Shown one piece after another: positions 53,271 to 63,441 of a stretch of 64,000 nt of DNA; the first letter of the stretch is position 1, and each line of letters opens with the position of its first letter. The stretch is from Clostridiales bacterium (GTDB lineage: Bacteria > Bacillota > Clostridia > Lachnospirales > Lachnospiraceae): positions 115,814-179,813 of the forward strand of contig DUNO01000017.1 of the NCBI GenBank assembly GCA_012839295.1, read 5' to 3'. The position numbers and the translations under genes are program-made. The notes beneath the pieces are model-generated. The model was not told the DNA's origin. It saw only the letters and a program-made list of their open reading frames with translations, and ran no database searches.

Positions 53271-53314
53271 AAAGATATTGGAATGAAGCAATAATTCATT
53301 CCAATATCTTTTTT
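53271..53314. terminator. Bidirectional terminator upstream of the GH43-like gene
   Basis: AAAGATATTGGAATGA (53271-53286) and TCATTCCAATATCTTT (53296-53311) form a perfect 16-bp stem with a 9-base loop, with A and T tracts on both sides. It ends the transcript of the small gene at 53324-53482. Confidence 0.8.
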
Positions 53315-53323
53315 ATTATGGGA

Positions 53324-53482
53324 TTATGAAATTTTTTTAATATCATTTTCTAACATTAATTCTGTTCTTGTCATTCTGTCTTCTATTCTTGTCAACCTGT
53401 TCTCAATTGGAGCTAAGTTGGATTTGAATTTTAAATCCATCAACTGTGATATTGCCAGTAAGTCCTCATTTGTCAATTCCAT
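53324..53482 (-). CDS. Short coiled-coil protein of unknown function
   Basis: 52 residues from the ATG at 53482, with GGGGAGGAC upstream; the longer frame to 53575 has no site. It starts MELTNEDLLAISQLMDLKF and continues with a heptad-like charged helix (IENRLTRIEDRMTRTELM), which should dimerise. Similar N-termini occur in longer Lachnospiraceae coiled-coil proteins, so this could be a shortened member. It has its own terminator. Function unknown. Confidence 0.6.
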   Translation of the reverse strand: MELTNEDLLAISQLMDLKFKSNLAPIENRLTRIEDRMTRTELMLENDIKKIS

Positions 53483-53575
53483 CTTAAGTCCTCCCCTTAA
53501 TTTGATAAATCCAATATAACACATGGGCCACTCAAAGTCTATCCAATCTGCTTCATACATAGGCTCCTTATACAT

Positions 53576-53613
53576 ATATCTGCCCTTAAAACCTTGGCTA
53601 AAAGGGCAGATAT
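53576..53613. other. Hairpin between the repeat protein and coiled-coil genes
   Basis: ATATCTGCCCTT (53576-53587) and AAGGGCAGATAT (53602-53613) form a perfect 12-bp stem. It lies 22 bases after the stop at 53636 and probably ends that transcript, although no long T tract follows. Confidence 0.5.
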
Positions 53614-53635
53614 GTCATAAACTATTTCTTTCTTG

Positions 53636-55528
53636 TTATTTTACAACCGTTACCGGTATCTGGGCCATCACAGAAGAATACACCGATTCATTGCCTGCCG
53701 CATCCTTTAAAAGCGTTCCTTCATTCACCGTCAGATAAACGGCCTTCTCCCCAAACCTATATAACCCTGCCCGGTCTGACACGCCCAGCTTCACGGTCAC
53801 TGTATTCGGATCAACCACGGTACCCTTGGAGCCGGTTCCTGCCGTATTGGTCAGCTGGTAGCTTTTATTTGTCGATGTATCATAAAATACCAGCTTCGTT
53901 ACATCTAAAGTATCACCCACAGCACTTGCCCCCGTCACATTCAGGTAGACCAAATTATTGCTCCGGTCATAAATTGCTGAGGTGATGCCGGTGAGGGTCG
54001 GTGGGATGTAATCCACCGTAAGGGTCGGATTTCCCACAGCGCTGGTCGCTGTTTTGCCGTCCGCACTGTACAGCTTTACAGTTACTACCCCTCCCACCGG
54101 GACTGCCGCCTGCAGCTTTGCATTGGCCGGTGCATTATCCGAGGTTGTGAAGGTTACATACTCATCCGTCGCCAAAATGGAATTATCATAGGCCACCAGC
54201 ACATTGCCGACATACAATTCCGCACGCCCGCCAGTTGCCTGGCCGGATGTTATTCTGGCAGAAGCGTTCATATAAATCGTTGAAGCATTTAAGGTATTCG
54301 GCATTGTAGTGATACCGATCGGGGTGACCGTTACATTGGTTGGGGCATTCAACGTATATTGGTAGGCCACCGGAACGGTAAATGGCGCCGGAAATATAGC
54401 CGATAGGTTGCCGGCTCCGTCCGACAATAAGGCTCCGGCTGCAACCGTCAGATATAATGCAGCTGACCCCAGGCCTGCAATTCCAAACCTGTCGGCGGAG
54501 CCCACCTTTATCACCAATTGATTGCCATTTGCGACAGTCCCTGAAGACCCGGCCTTGGATGTATTCGTCAGCTGGTATGTCTTTCCCGATACAGGCTCTG
54601 TCAGGGATAGCTTCGTAACATCCACAAGGTCACCATTTGCCGTTGCCCCTGCAGTATTAACCGTTAACTGGCCTGTGCCGGAATCATAATTTGCCGACAG
54701 GATATTCCCTATGGCCGGCGGAATATAATCAACCGTAAGTGTCGGGTTGCCCTTGCTGCTGGCCACAGATTTATTATTTGCATTATACAGCCTCACTGTC
54801 ACCAGGCCTCCTTCCGGTATGAGCGACCGCAGCTCCTCATTGGCCGGTGAACCGTCGGAGGTTGTAAATGTAACATAATTATCCATCGCGGAGATCGCCG
54901 TATCCGTTGCAACCAGCCTGGAGCCGACATAGAGCTCCGCCCTGCCGCCGGTCGCCTGCCCTGGCGTAATCTTTGCCGTAGCCGTCATATACTGTGTCGT
55001 ACTGTTCAAGGTATTGTTCTTCACCACTGCCCCAACCGTGGTAAGCATTATATCAGTCGGAGCCTTCAGCCCCGGAACGGTGACCCTGATATCATCCTCC
55101 TCCTGGCTGACAACAGCTCCCAGCAGCTTCCCGATATACTTTAACAGCACAATCGTCCTCTGGCTCTCTTTGCAGGTAAATATCCCTGAATCATTATCCC
55201 TTACCCCATTTACGGTAACCGTTTTCTGCTTGAAATCAATGACAACCGTGAGGGATCCCTTCACCACCTGCAGCACGCCCGTAGAGGATTTAAAATCAAC
55301 CTCGGCACCCATGCCCTTCGTAACAGGCTTGGTTGGAAGGACGTATTTCTTATATTTTATCCTATTGGTATCCTTCAGCTTGAACACCTTCCCATACCGG
55401 TATCTATCCCTGGTGTTTTGTACATTGCTTTGCTTATTGGGTTTATCGTTGCGCCCCTTTGCCTCTGTTGTCGCCGTTGAGGTAAAGACGAGTGCTATCA
55501 TAAGAATAAAACAGATTACCTTTTTCAT
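53636..55528 (-). CDS. Secreted protein with copper-amine-oxidase-like domain and two tandem beta repeats
   Basis: 630 residues. Signal peptide (MKKVICFILMIALVFTSTA), a basic linker, then a stalk-type domain like the N-terminal domain of copper amine oxidase (about 75-165: LQVVKGSLTVVIDFKQKTVT...YIGKLLGAVVSQEEDDIRV). Two tandem repeats of about 215-225 residues follow. Each has ATGGRAELYVG, NPTLTVDYIPP, DVTKL...YQLTNT and a SDRFG/SDRAG...YLTV block. It is probably cell-surface or cell-wall associated, with Ig-like or cadherin-like beta folds. No catalytic site is visible. A neighbour of cell-wall genes such as the amidase at 60721. Confidence 0.8.
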   Translation of the reverse strand: MKKVICFILMIALVFTSTATTEAKGRNDKPNKQSNVQNTRDRYRYGKVFKLKDTNRIKYKKYVLPTKPVTKGMGAEVDFKSSTGVLQVVKGSLTVVIDFKQKTVTVNGVRDNDSGIFTCKESQRTIVLLKYIGKLLGAVVSQEEDDIRVTVPGLKAPTDIMLTTVGAVVKNNTLNSTTQYMTATAKITPGQATGGRAELYVGSRLVATDTAISAMDNYVTFTTSDGSPANEELRSLIPEGGLVTVRLYNANNKSVASSKGNPTLTVDYIPPAIGNILSANYDSGTGQLTVNTAGATANGDLVDVTKLSLTEPVSGKTYQLTNTSKAGSSGTVANGNQLVIKVGSADRFGIAGLGSAALYLTVAAGALLSDGAGNLSAIFPAPFTVPVAYQYTLNAPTNVTVTPIGITTMPNTLNASTIYMNASARITSGQATGGRAELYVGNVLVAYDNSILATDEYVTFTTSDNAPANAKLQAAVPVGGVVTVKLYSADGKTATSAVGNPTLTVDYIPPTLTGITSAIYDRSNNLVYLNVTGASAVGDTLDVTKLVFYDTSTNKSYQLTNTAGTGSKGTVVDPNTVTVKLGVSDRAGLYRFGEKAVYLTVNEGTLLKDAAGNESVYSSVMAQIPVTVVK

Positions 55529-55653
55529 GGTATGCCTCCTGTTATGAATCTTAGATTAGATATAAGCCTCCGATGTGTCCACATCCTCTGCCTGGTTTTA
55601 TTATACCCGATATTTCCCAATTGGTAAATATAGTAATTTACAACTTTTCCATG

Positions 55654-58600
55654 CTACCGGTACAGCACATAATCCTGCAGCTCCCGGAGAAAGCCGGCCT
55701 TAGCCAATGCCTCCGCAGCTTCCGGGGGATATTGCTTTACCACGATGCGGTTCTGGGCTGTGAACAGCCGCTTCTTGCGAAAATCATGGACAAAGGCTCC
55801 CATCACTTCCTCCACATGCTCCTGTTCAAAAACCCGAAGCCCCTTTCCCTGGCGCTCCAGCACAGCCACCGGCCGGCCTTCCCGTAGGGCCACCGCTGTA
55901 CCGGCCACATTAATAAATGCCCTGTCCTGCATATGAGGAAAATATTTTCCCCAGGGCTGCGCCGGGTCCACGGAGGATAACCACAGAACCTCACTGCCTG
56001 GCTGCTCCAGCTCCTGCATCACCCGGGCAAAATCCTTATCCCGGATAAACTGGATCCCGGAAAGTCCTTCTATAAAATATCCCCGGCGTACCCTGCCCGT
56101 ATATTCCCACACACGCAGGGTCTCAAGCGCTGCCGCCCAGGAAACTCCCTGTCCCTGCAGGGTCTCCCGGCTCAGTATGATGACACGTTCAAATATCCTC
56201 TCCAGCTTCTGTTCCATTGTTAAGGCCTTTAAAGGCCTGGTAATTTCAAACCGGCCTGTTGTCAGTGCCTTTGCCCTGGCCGCAACCCTGCCCCGCAAGG
56301 TGGTTTTGCCCATACTCTCTTTGTTCATCCATTGGCGGACCGGTAAAAAGCTGTCCGCACATACCAGCCCCTTCTCCATCAGCCCCATTAAGACATCATA
56401 GGGGGTATCATTCCCCTCCAGCAGGCCGGAAAGCCTCTGCATGAAGCTGGCACCCCTCTTTAGCAGGGTCTCATATAGGACTTTCTGGCTTCCTTCCAGG
56501 CTATCCGCTACACCTGTCATATCTGCTTCCCAATCAATGTCTTCATAGCGGTGGAAGCACAGCTCCAGGTCTCCCGTAATGCTCCAGACCATATTTCCCT
56601 GGGATAGGACTGCCTCCAGCAATTCCGTCCGGTAGGCCGTTACCCTCCTTGGCAGCAGGACACCCTCCCACAGCTGGGGAGCATAGGGTTGGTCACAGAG
56701 CAGCTCCAGTGCCGCCTCCAATTGCTCCCCGGGCGGAGCCGGAACCATGAGCCTGCCGGTTAAAAGGCTGGCGTACCGCTGCGAAGGCAGGGTCTTAATC
56801 TGCCTTCTTCTATCCTTGATGGTTTCCCTTACTGCCCTGTCGTATAGCTCGGCATGGTAATACAGGCCGCCGCTTTGGGTGAGGGCACCCTGTCCCAGCA
56901 ATTCCTGCAGCAGCCCCTCAGCCTGCTCCTCCGGCCAGAGATAACGCTCCCCAAGCTGCTCCGCCGTCCAGGGACCGCGGTAACGCAGCAGCCGGAGGAC
57001 AATCTGCAGCCTGGCTTCTTTGTCCGCCCGCTCCAGTGCGGCAGTGTATTTTTCCTCATGCTCCGCCGCGATCCAAAGCCCGGGTTCAATATATTTTGCC
57101 TGTTCCCTGTGCACCAGCAGCTCCAGCCATTCAACGGGTACGGGAAGCTCCCCTGCGATAAGGTCCCCTTCTATCATAAGCAGGCTGTGAAGCTGCTTTT
57201 CGTCCTCGGGCAGCCTCCTGCGCTCTGCCACGAGAGCCAGCTGCTCCGGTGCAGGTGCAATCATCTGAGCCTTATCCAGCGCTTCCTCTGTCGCAATATG
57301 GACTCCCATGGTTGTCAGCGAATACTCATACATCATCGTCGCCTCAGTCTGATGCCGGAGGGGCAGGGACATAGGCGACGGCTTGTCCAGGTATATCTCA
57401 CGGATGCTGATTGCTCCTGACTGTATCCCGTGAAGCACATATTCCACGCCCTTTAAATCCCACAGATCCTCCAGGCATTCCCGTTTCGTTTCCCGGATTA
57501 GGGGGTGGTCCTTGTATTTTATGAGGGAATCCAGCATCTGTGCGCTTCTTAGCCTCTGGATCCAGAGGGGCTGGCGGCCTGCTTTTCTTACCCCCATCAT
57601 TAAGGCATGCCCGGCATTATAGCGGAAGGCCATATTAAATACGGGAGTGGAGGGAAGTATTGCCTCCAGAACCGGCCTTGCCATCTCCGGCTTTAGCTCT
57701 TCCAGGATACCTGCCGGGATTTCAGTACGCCCATCGGGTACACTTTCTCCATAGGGGAATAATAAGAACCCGTCATCATCATCAAAGCAGCTGATATTCG
57801 TCCGCACATGCTTCCTGGCGGCCTCCTTGGCTAAAAGCGCCAGGGGCGCATTTATCTGGCGGCCAAAGACGGAATGGACCATAAGCTGATGGCTGCCGGT
57901 CTCATCCTGGAAATGCTCCACCACAAGCGTACTGTCATTTGGCAGGATTCCGGTTGCTTCTATCTGCCGGCGGATAAAGCCTTCCGCATCCCGGACAGTC
58001 TTATGGTCCATCCCCAGCCTGCCCAGCTCCTTCTCAAGCTCTTCCTCTTCATAAGCCCGGTTCAGCTTTCCCAGCAGCTTACCAAAGGCCATTCCGGTCT
58101 GGAGCCGGCGGCCTGTAATCTCCGCCCTATAAAAAGGCGGCCTTGCCCCATATATGGAGGACTGCTTTACAAGGACCGCGTCCTTTTGTATTTTCACGAT
58201 CTGCCAGGCGAAGCTTCCTAGCAGGAATTTTGTCCCTTCCTTCTGCTCGAAGACAAATTCCTCATCCACCTCCCCGAGCTTGACGCCGCTTTCCGTCTTC
58301 ACCGTAAACAGCCCCTTGTCCGGTATGGTTCCCGCTGCCGACACCGCCAGCAGCCTGCTATAGGTATCCCCCTCTACCCGTTCATGGATCCTGTCGTAAA
58401 GAACCCTTGGACGGACCGGAATATTCCGGTCATGCTCATAATCCCCGGCCAGCATACAGAGGACTTCCTTAACATCCTCCTTTGTTACTTCCGCAAAGGG
58501 ATAAGCCCTTGGAAGAACCTCCATTACCTCCTCCAGGGAATACCCGTCACCGGCTGCCATGGAAACCAGGTGCTGGGCGAGCACATCCAGGCACAGCCTC

Positions 58601-59823
58601 GGCGGGCGCATATGCTCCACTCCCCCCATTCTTACAGCCTCTGCCGTTAAACCGCAATAAAGACCCTCGGAAGCAGTCCGCGGGAAGATGTGCATCACAC
58701 TGGTCCGCCCCGGATTATGCCCTGCCCGTCCCAGCCGCTGCATGGTGCTTGACACGGACCGGGGACACCCGATCTGGAATACCTGGTCAATATCCCCCAC
58801 GTCAATTCCTAATTCCATGGAGGAGGTAGCACATAGGAGCCGCAGCTTGCCGTCCCTTAAGGCTTCCTCTACGGCGAAGCGCTGTTCCTTTGACAGGCTC
58901 CCGTGATGTGTCCGGGCAAATTCCTCCCCTCCAAGCAGATTCACATAATAGGCCAGCTTTTCCGCATAAGCCCTGCCTTCCACGAAGGCAATGACACTCC
59001 GCAGTCCCCTGCAATGCTCATACACCGTCCTTGAAAGCTCCTGCCAGATGGAATCCTTCTGCAGCTGCTGATAATCGGGCCAGGGGCTTGTAACCTTTAA
59101 TTCCACAGCCTTTTTCATCCTTGGCGCTACCACCCTGACCTCATCCGGTGAAAGATAGCCTGCCGCCGTTTCAAGGGGCTCCATCGTTGCCGATAAGCCG
59201 ATTCTTTGCAGCGGGCGGCCGCAGAGCCTGTCCAGCCTGGCAATGGAAAGCATCAGGTGGGCTCCCCGCTTGGAATCCACCAGTGCATGCAATTCATCAA
59301 TAATAATAGCCTTCGCCGTCTGCAGCAAACCCTGCCCTGACCGGCTTGTAAGCATTAAAAAGAGCGATTCGGGGGTGGTAATCAGAATATGGGGCGGATT
59401 TTTGATCATGCTCCTCCGCTCCTTCTGTGGGGTATCACCGGTTCGAATCGCTATCTTAATATCAAAAGGGGTTATTGCCGTGGAGGGATTATCCTTACGC
59501 TCCTCCTCCAATATGCCGTTTAACGGGCGCCGCAGATTTTCACGGATATCACCGGCCAGGGATTTCAGCGGTGATACGTAGATCAGCTGAAGCTCCTTTG
59601 CCAGGCTTCCCTTCCTTGCCTGGGCCACCAGCTGGTCAATATATACCAAAAATGCGGATAAGGTCTTACCCGTACCGGTGGGAGCCGATACCAGCACATG
59701 CCCGCCTGCCGCGATTGCCGGCCAGGCTTCCTCCTGGACTGCTGTCGGCCCTCCTAAGGCAGCCTGAAACCACCGGGCCGTTGTACCTTCAAAAAGTCCT
59801 AACGGATCAGCCACTAATAACAC
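55654..59823 (-). CDS. lhr: Large DEAD/DEAH-box helicase Lhr
   Basis: 1389 residues, the full size of Lhr. Motif Q/I region PTAVQEEAWPAI and SAPTGTGKTLSAF (Walker A, residues 47-59), DELHALVDSKRG (motif II), GLSATMEPLETAAG (motif III) and QRLGRAGHNPGR (motif VI). A winged-helix and beta-barrel Lhr core then runs to about 870, followed by the long bacterial C-terminal part. It translocates on single-stranded DNA and unwinds DNA or RNA:DNA hybrids in DNA repair. Monocistronic and intact. Confidence 0.93.
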   Translation of the reverse strand: MLLVADPLGLFEGTTARWFQAALGGPTAVQEEAWPAIAAGGHVLVSAPTGTGKTLSAFLVYIDQLVAQARKGSLAKELQLIYVSPLKSLAGDIRENLRRPLNGILEEERKDNPSTAITPFDIKIAIRTGDTPQKERRSMIKNPPHILITTPESLFLMLTSRSGQGLLQTAKAIIIDELHALVDSKRGAHLMLSIARLDRLCGRPLQRIGLSATMEPLETAAGYLSPDEVRVVAPRMKKAVELKVTSPWPDYQQLQKDSIWQELSRTVYEHCRGLRSVIAFVEGRAYAEKLAYYVNLLGGEEFARTHHGSLSKEQRFAVEEALRDGKLRLLCATSSMELGIDVGDIDQVFQIGCPRSVSSTMQRLGRAGHNPGRTSVMHIFPRTASEGLYCGLTAEAVRMGGVEHMRPPRLCLDVLAQHLVSMAAGDGYSLEEVMEVLPRAYPFAEVTKEDVKEVLCMLAGDYEHDRNIPVRPRVLYDRIHERVEGDTYSRLLAVSAAGTIPDKGLFTVKTESGVKLGEVDEEFVFEQKEGTKFLLGSFAWQIVKIQKDAVLVKQSSIYGARPPFYRAEITGRRLQTGMAFGKLLGKLNRAYEEEELEKELGRLGMDHKTVRDAEGFIRRQIEATGILPNDSTLVVEHFQDETGSHQLMVHSVFGRQINAPLALLAKEAARKHVRTNISCFDDDDGFLLFPYGESVPDGRTEIPAGILEELKPEMARPVLEAILPSTPVFNMAFRYNAGHALMMGVRKAGRQPLWIQRLRSAQMLDSLIKYKDHPLIRETKRECLEDLWDLKGVEYVLHGIQSGAISIREIYLDKPSPMSLPLRHQTEATMMYEYSLTTMGVHIATEEALDKAQMIAPAPEQLALVAERRRLPEDEKQLHSLLMIEGDLIAGELPVPVEWLELLVHREQAKYIEPGLWIAAEHEEKYTAALERADKEARLQIVLRLLRYRGPWTAEQLGERYLWPEEQAEGLLQELLGQGALTQSGGLYYHAELYDRAVRETIKDRRRQIKTLPSQRYASLLTGRLMVPAPPGEQLEAALELLCDQPYAPQLWEGVLLPRRVTAYRTELLEAVLSQGNMVWSITGDLELCFHRYEDIDWEADMTGVADSLEGSQKVLYETLLKRGASFMQRLSGLLEGNDTPYDVLMGLMEKGLVCADSFLPVRQWMNKESMGKTTLRGRVAARAKALTTGRFEITRPLKALTMEQKLERIFERVIILSRETLQGQGVSWAAALETLRVWEYTGRVRRGYFIEGLSGIQFIRDKDFARVMQELEQPGSEVLWLSSVDPAQPWGKYFPHMQDRAFINVAGTAVALREGRPVAVLERQGKGLRVFEQEHVEEVMGAFVHDFRKKRLFTAQNRIVVKQYPPEAAEALAKAGFLRELQDYVLYR

Positions 59824-59850
59824 CTCCCATAACCGGACTCTTTCCTTCCT

Positions 59851-60489
59851 TTATTCCTGTTCATCCTCAATTTTCTTGCTCCTTATCTGCTTTACCATAA
59901 TAATCCGCTGGATATTGTAATTCGGGCTGTCAAATTTGACGCCATAGGAGAAGGCACGGAACCTGCGTATCTTTTCTTTCCTTACAATCCGGCCCGATAA
60001 AAAGAAATTAACACCTTCAAAATTAAATACAATCTGCATCAGGGTACCTTCCTCAAATTCCATCTTTGAGATAACTCCCATACCGGTAACGCTCAGGTCC
60101 TTCAATATGCCTTCCACATTCTTCCTTCGTCCGTCCTCGTTCGTTATCAAAACGGTCACAATTTCCCCGATAAATACCCGGTAAGCCTCCCTCCGGTTTT
60201 CAAGTGCCACATCCCCCTCGGAATAGGTATAATAAACCCTGAGCCCCTTGAAGGTTTCCGGCTGCAGTTTACTTATAGGAAACCGGAACACTCCATCCTT
60301 TACCGTATAAATAATTTCAGCATCCTTTAATAAGCCCGGATCCACCACTTCATTGTTCTTTAAAATGGAAGGGATCACTATGTACCCGCTGCTCCTTGCC
60401 AGAAGGCTTACAAAGAAGCTATAAATCCTATCATTATGGTTAAACTTGATAATCAGTTTATTTTCTGTATCTATTTCGAATATTTTCAT
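59851..60489 (-). CDS. PilZ-domain (YcgR-like) cyclic-di-GMP receptor
   Basis: 212 residues. An N-terminal YcgR-N-like beta domain (about 1-95) precedes a PilZ domain with both c-di-GMP motifs: RREAYR (Arg100-Arg104) and DLSVTG (Asp131, Ser133, Gly136). In flagellated bacteria such proteins brake the motor; otherwise they control matrix or surface functions. No flagellar genes are in the window. It follows or precedes lhr with a 27-base gap and shares its direction. Confidence 0.9.
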   Translation of the reverse strand: MKIFEIDTENKLIIKFNHNDRIYSFFVSLLARSSGYIVIPSILKNNEVVDPGLLKDAEIIYTVKDGVFRFPISKLQPETFKGLRVYYTYSEGDVALENRREAYRVFIGEIVTVLITNEDGRRKNVEGILKDLSVTGMGVISKMEFEEGTLMQIVFNFEGVNFFLSGRIVRKEKIRRFRAFSYGVKFDSPNYNIQRIIMVKQIRSKKIEDEQE

Positions 60490-60650
60490 TCCGTTTTCTC
60501 CTGGGGATGTCCGTATAAGATAATGGGCACATAGTAATAATTTTCCAGCAGGAAACAGGCCCTATAAACAGTATATTATCAGTCCGTATTATTTTCAATA
60601 TCCTGGTAAAAAAATTGTTAATTTTATTATATGCTGAACCAACTATTTAC

Positions 60651-60691
60651 AAAAGCACCTGGTTTATCTTAATGATAACCCAGATGCTCTT
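60651..60691 (-). terminator. Rho-independent terminator of the amidase gene
   Basis: On the minus strand GCATCTGGGTTATC and GATAAACCAGGTGC pair with two mismatches around a 5-base loop, then TTTT. It lies about 35 bases after the stop at 60721. Confidence 0.7.
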
Positions 60692-60720
60692 CTCTTAAAC
60701 TTATTTTAATGGTTTTGTTC

Positions 60721-63441
60721 TTAGCTTGGATATTCCGCAAACACCTGAAGCAACGTTTCATAAATTGTTTCGGCGGCCTCTGTCTGGAAAGCCTCATCCG
60801 TTAACCTGTCATGCTCTGCCTTATTTGACATAAAGCCCAGCTCAATTAATACAGCAGGTACGGTATTCTTATAAATAACCACGAAATCTGCGGACTTCAC
60901 GCCCCGGTTTGCTGTACCCAGGCTTGAAACCAAATTATTCTGGAGCCTGGACGCTAAGGTCTGGCTGTTCAACCCTGCGCTATTAGCAGAATTATTCTTC
61001 TTCGAATAATATACCTCCGTGCCGCTGGCCGATGAGCCCTTTAAGGCATTTGCATGTAAGCTGACAAATAAATCAGCTCCCACCTGCTTCGCAAAGGCGG
61101 CCCTATCATTCAAGGGTATGTCATAATCTGCCGTTCTGGTGTAATAGACCTTCAATGTTGACGGGTCACTTTCAAAATATTGTTTGCCAATGGTGTAAAG
61201 GATCTTAAAATTGATATCCTTTTCATTGGTTCCATAATACTGTGCCCCAGGTGCTGCTCCTCCATGTCCCGGATCCAGTACCACGATATTATCATAAACC
61301 TCTCCCGGATTCCCGACATTGACATAGATGTTTTCAGAATCCCAGGCCAGCTCATAGCCCTGAATCACACTGGTTGACACTTTAATCTCCGTAATATTAT
61401 TCTTAACGGATACCGTCACATTCTTCACCTGATTGCTGGAATTCTCTATAATGTTGGCATTATAGAAATCCCCATAATCCCCCAGGATCCTTATGACAAA
61501 ATATTTGCTGAGATAGAAGTCCTCATGGGAAACCATCTCCGCTGTAATCCCCTCCGGCCTCGGGATCACTATCTCATAGGCATTTGGATCTGCCACGGTC
61601 GGAATTCCCTCCATGCCGGAACCTCCTGTATTCCCGGAGCCGGATGCCTCACTCTGGAAGGATATGGTATAAGAACCGCCATTCTCCATGAAGTAATATA
61701 CATATTCGCCTGTCAGGGATATTATGATCTGGGTTTTATTATTTGCAGAGCTAATGCTTATGTAATTCATGAACTGCATTCCATTGACAGCTGCCCCGAT
61801 TTCTCCCAGGCTATTTACCGTACCAGGAAGCTCAAGAGTAATCAGGTTCTCCTGCTCCTGCAAATTCACCTTCAGGGGCGATAAGCCCTCCAGCGTAAGA
61901 TAATCCCCTGCCGTATTGATACCGGCAGTTGCCTTGACCAGTGCATTTGTATATACGGTCACATACAGCAGCCGGCGGTCCTCTGACAGCCTTAAGTCAT
62001 ACTCATAATCACTGGAAATAGTTTCAAGTACGATAGTTGAACCGGTACCCTGCCCGTTGCCTGCGGTCGTAATGGTATTTACCAGGCTTCCGGATATCCC
62101 GTAGATCTGATAGCTTTGATCCACGCAGCTGATATTTTCAGCTGTGAGTGTTATCCTGTTGCCTGAGCTTTCAGAGGTCACATTTCCAAAGGGCTGGGTG
62201 GCTGAGATTTTATAGGTCTCAGAATTCATTTTAACATTATCGATATCCCTGGCAACGGAATCAATGCTTCCCGCGGCGTAGCTGCCCTGGGCATCAAGCA
62301 CATGTACTCCTGAGGATTTTTGGTATAAGGCCTCATTTCCAAGCCACTCATTGATAACCGTTCCTGTCTCAATGATTACCTTGCTGTCGCCGCCAAGCTC
62401 CGGCTCCGAATCTCCTGATGAGGATCCTGTGCCGCTCTTCTTCGAGGTAATTACCGAGGTTTTTGCGGAGCTATTCCACTTGTACTGGTATCCTAGGGAG
62501 GTTGCCGTCGCAGAGCCTGGAACCATGACATAGGTAACATTATCCTCATAATTTGTGACAAGGATGGGCGCCGCGTCCAGCTGGACCGTCTTATTATTTA
62601 AGGAAGCCTTCTTGCTGCCAATCGTCATTACAAGGGTTTTGTCGTCCTTCTTTAAGGTAACCTTTTTTGTAGTCTTATTGTAGCTATAGTCCGCAGCGAT
62701 TTCTGAGTCCGAAAATACCGCCTCTGCCTGCAGCATGGCCGTATTATTGGTAATGATACCCGGCATGCTGCCAAGCTCCACCTCTTCCCCATCAACCGTA
62801 ACCTTTCCCTTTGTACCGGCATATTCAAACTTCGCACCGCCATTATAAGCCAGCGTAAGGGTATCCTTCTTAATTGAGATAACACTTGTCTTACTGTTCC
62901 AGGTGTATCCCAGCCCCACTGCCTCCGCGACATACCTGGAGGGCACCAGCACCTTCGTTTTCCCTGACGCCACATATTTTAACTTCACCGGCGCCACCGG
63001 CAAGGTCACCGCAGAGCCGTTCCGGGTGGCCTTCTTACTGCCAACCGTCATAACAATTGTCGTGCCGTTTTTCTTAATAGTAACCGTATTCTTCTTCTCA
63101 TTATAGGTGCATTCTGCCCCTATCTTTGAACTCTTAAAAATATCGTCATAGGGCACCAGCGCTATGCCATTCACCAGGATCCCCGGTGTAGAGCTGCTTC
63201 CGATGGAAGTCCCGTTATAGGTTACCTTTGGGCGTATCCCCGTATACGTTGTTGTCTTCGCTGTCGTATAATTATATATTTTAATTCCCGAGGCTGCTTC
63301 TGCCGTCGTGGCAGAGATGCCTGCCAGAAAAACAGCTGCTATCATAAAACAGCCCACTTTTATCCTTCGTATGTGTTTGGTTAATAAATTGTTCCCCGCC
63401 GTGTTACCGGCCGGCCCCAGCTTTCGCATTGTAAAACTCAT
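60721..63441 (-). CDS. Secreted N-acetylmuramoyl-L-alanine amidase with copper-amine-oxidase-like domains
   Basis: 906 residues. The signal peptide follows a long basic N-region (KHIRRIKVGCFMIAAVFLAG). Two copper-amine-oxidase-like stalk domains (about 60-190 and 200-335) follow, then a Ser/Gly linker, an AMIN-like beta region (about 365-610) and an Amidase_3 catalytic domain (about 715-906). Zn ligands are in place: DPGHGG (His726), NEKD (Glu740), SLHAN (His796); the catalytic Glu867 is in LIELGFMSN. It cuts the bond between muramic acid and L-alanine in peptidoglycan, in cell separation or sporulation. GGAGGT lies 11 bases before the ATG. Confidence 0.93.
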   Translation of the reverse strand: MSFTMRKLGPAGNTAGNNLLTKHIRRIKVGCFMIAAVFLAGISATTAEAASGIKIYNYTTAKTTTYTGIRPKVTYNGTSIGSSSTPGILVNGIALVPYDDIFKSSKIGAECTYNEKKNTVTIKKNGTTIVMTVGSKKATRNGSAVTLPVAPVKLKYVASGKTKVLVPSRYVAEAVGLGYTWNSKTSVISIKKDTLTLAYNGGAKFEYAGTKGKVTVDGEEVELGSMPGIITNNTAMLQAEAVFSDSEIAADYSYNKTTKKVTLKKDDKTLVMTIGSKKASLNNKTVQLDAAPILVTNYEDNVTYVMVPGSATATSLGYQYKWNSSAKTSVITSKKSGTGSSSGDSEPELGGDSKVIIETGTVINEWLGNEALYQKSSGVHVLDAQGSYAAGSIDSVARDIDNVKMNSETYKISATQPFGNVTSESSGNRITLTAENISCVDQSYQIYGISGSLVNTITTAGNGQGTGSTIVLETISSDYEYDLRLSEDRRLLYVTVYTNALVKATAGINTAGDYLTLEGLSPLKVNLQEQENLITLELPGTVNSLGEIGAAVNGMQFMNYISISSANNKTQIIISLTGEYVYYFMENGGSYTISFQSEASGSGNTGGSGMEGIPTVADPNAYEIVIPRPEGITAEMVSHEDFYLSKYFVIRILGDYGDFYNANIIENSSNQVKNVTVSVKNNITEIKVSTSVIQGYELAWDSENIYVNVGNPGEVYDNIVVLDPGHGGAAPGAQYYGTNEKDINFKILYTIGKQYFESDPSTLKVYYTRTADYDIPLNDRAAFAKQVGADLFVSLHANALKGSSASGTEVYYSKKNNSANSAGLNSQTLASRLQNNLVSSLGTANRGVKSADFVVIYKNTVPAVLIELGFMSNKAEHDRLTDEAFQTEAAETIYETLLQVFAEYPS

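Noticed and set aside
56854..57420. Plus-strand open frame of 188 codons within lhr
   Set aside because: Antisense to an intact helicase, low-complexity composition and no ribosome site; a shadow of a GC-richer gene.
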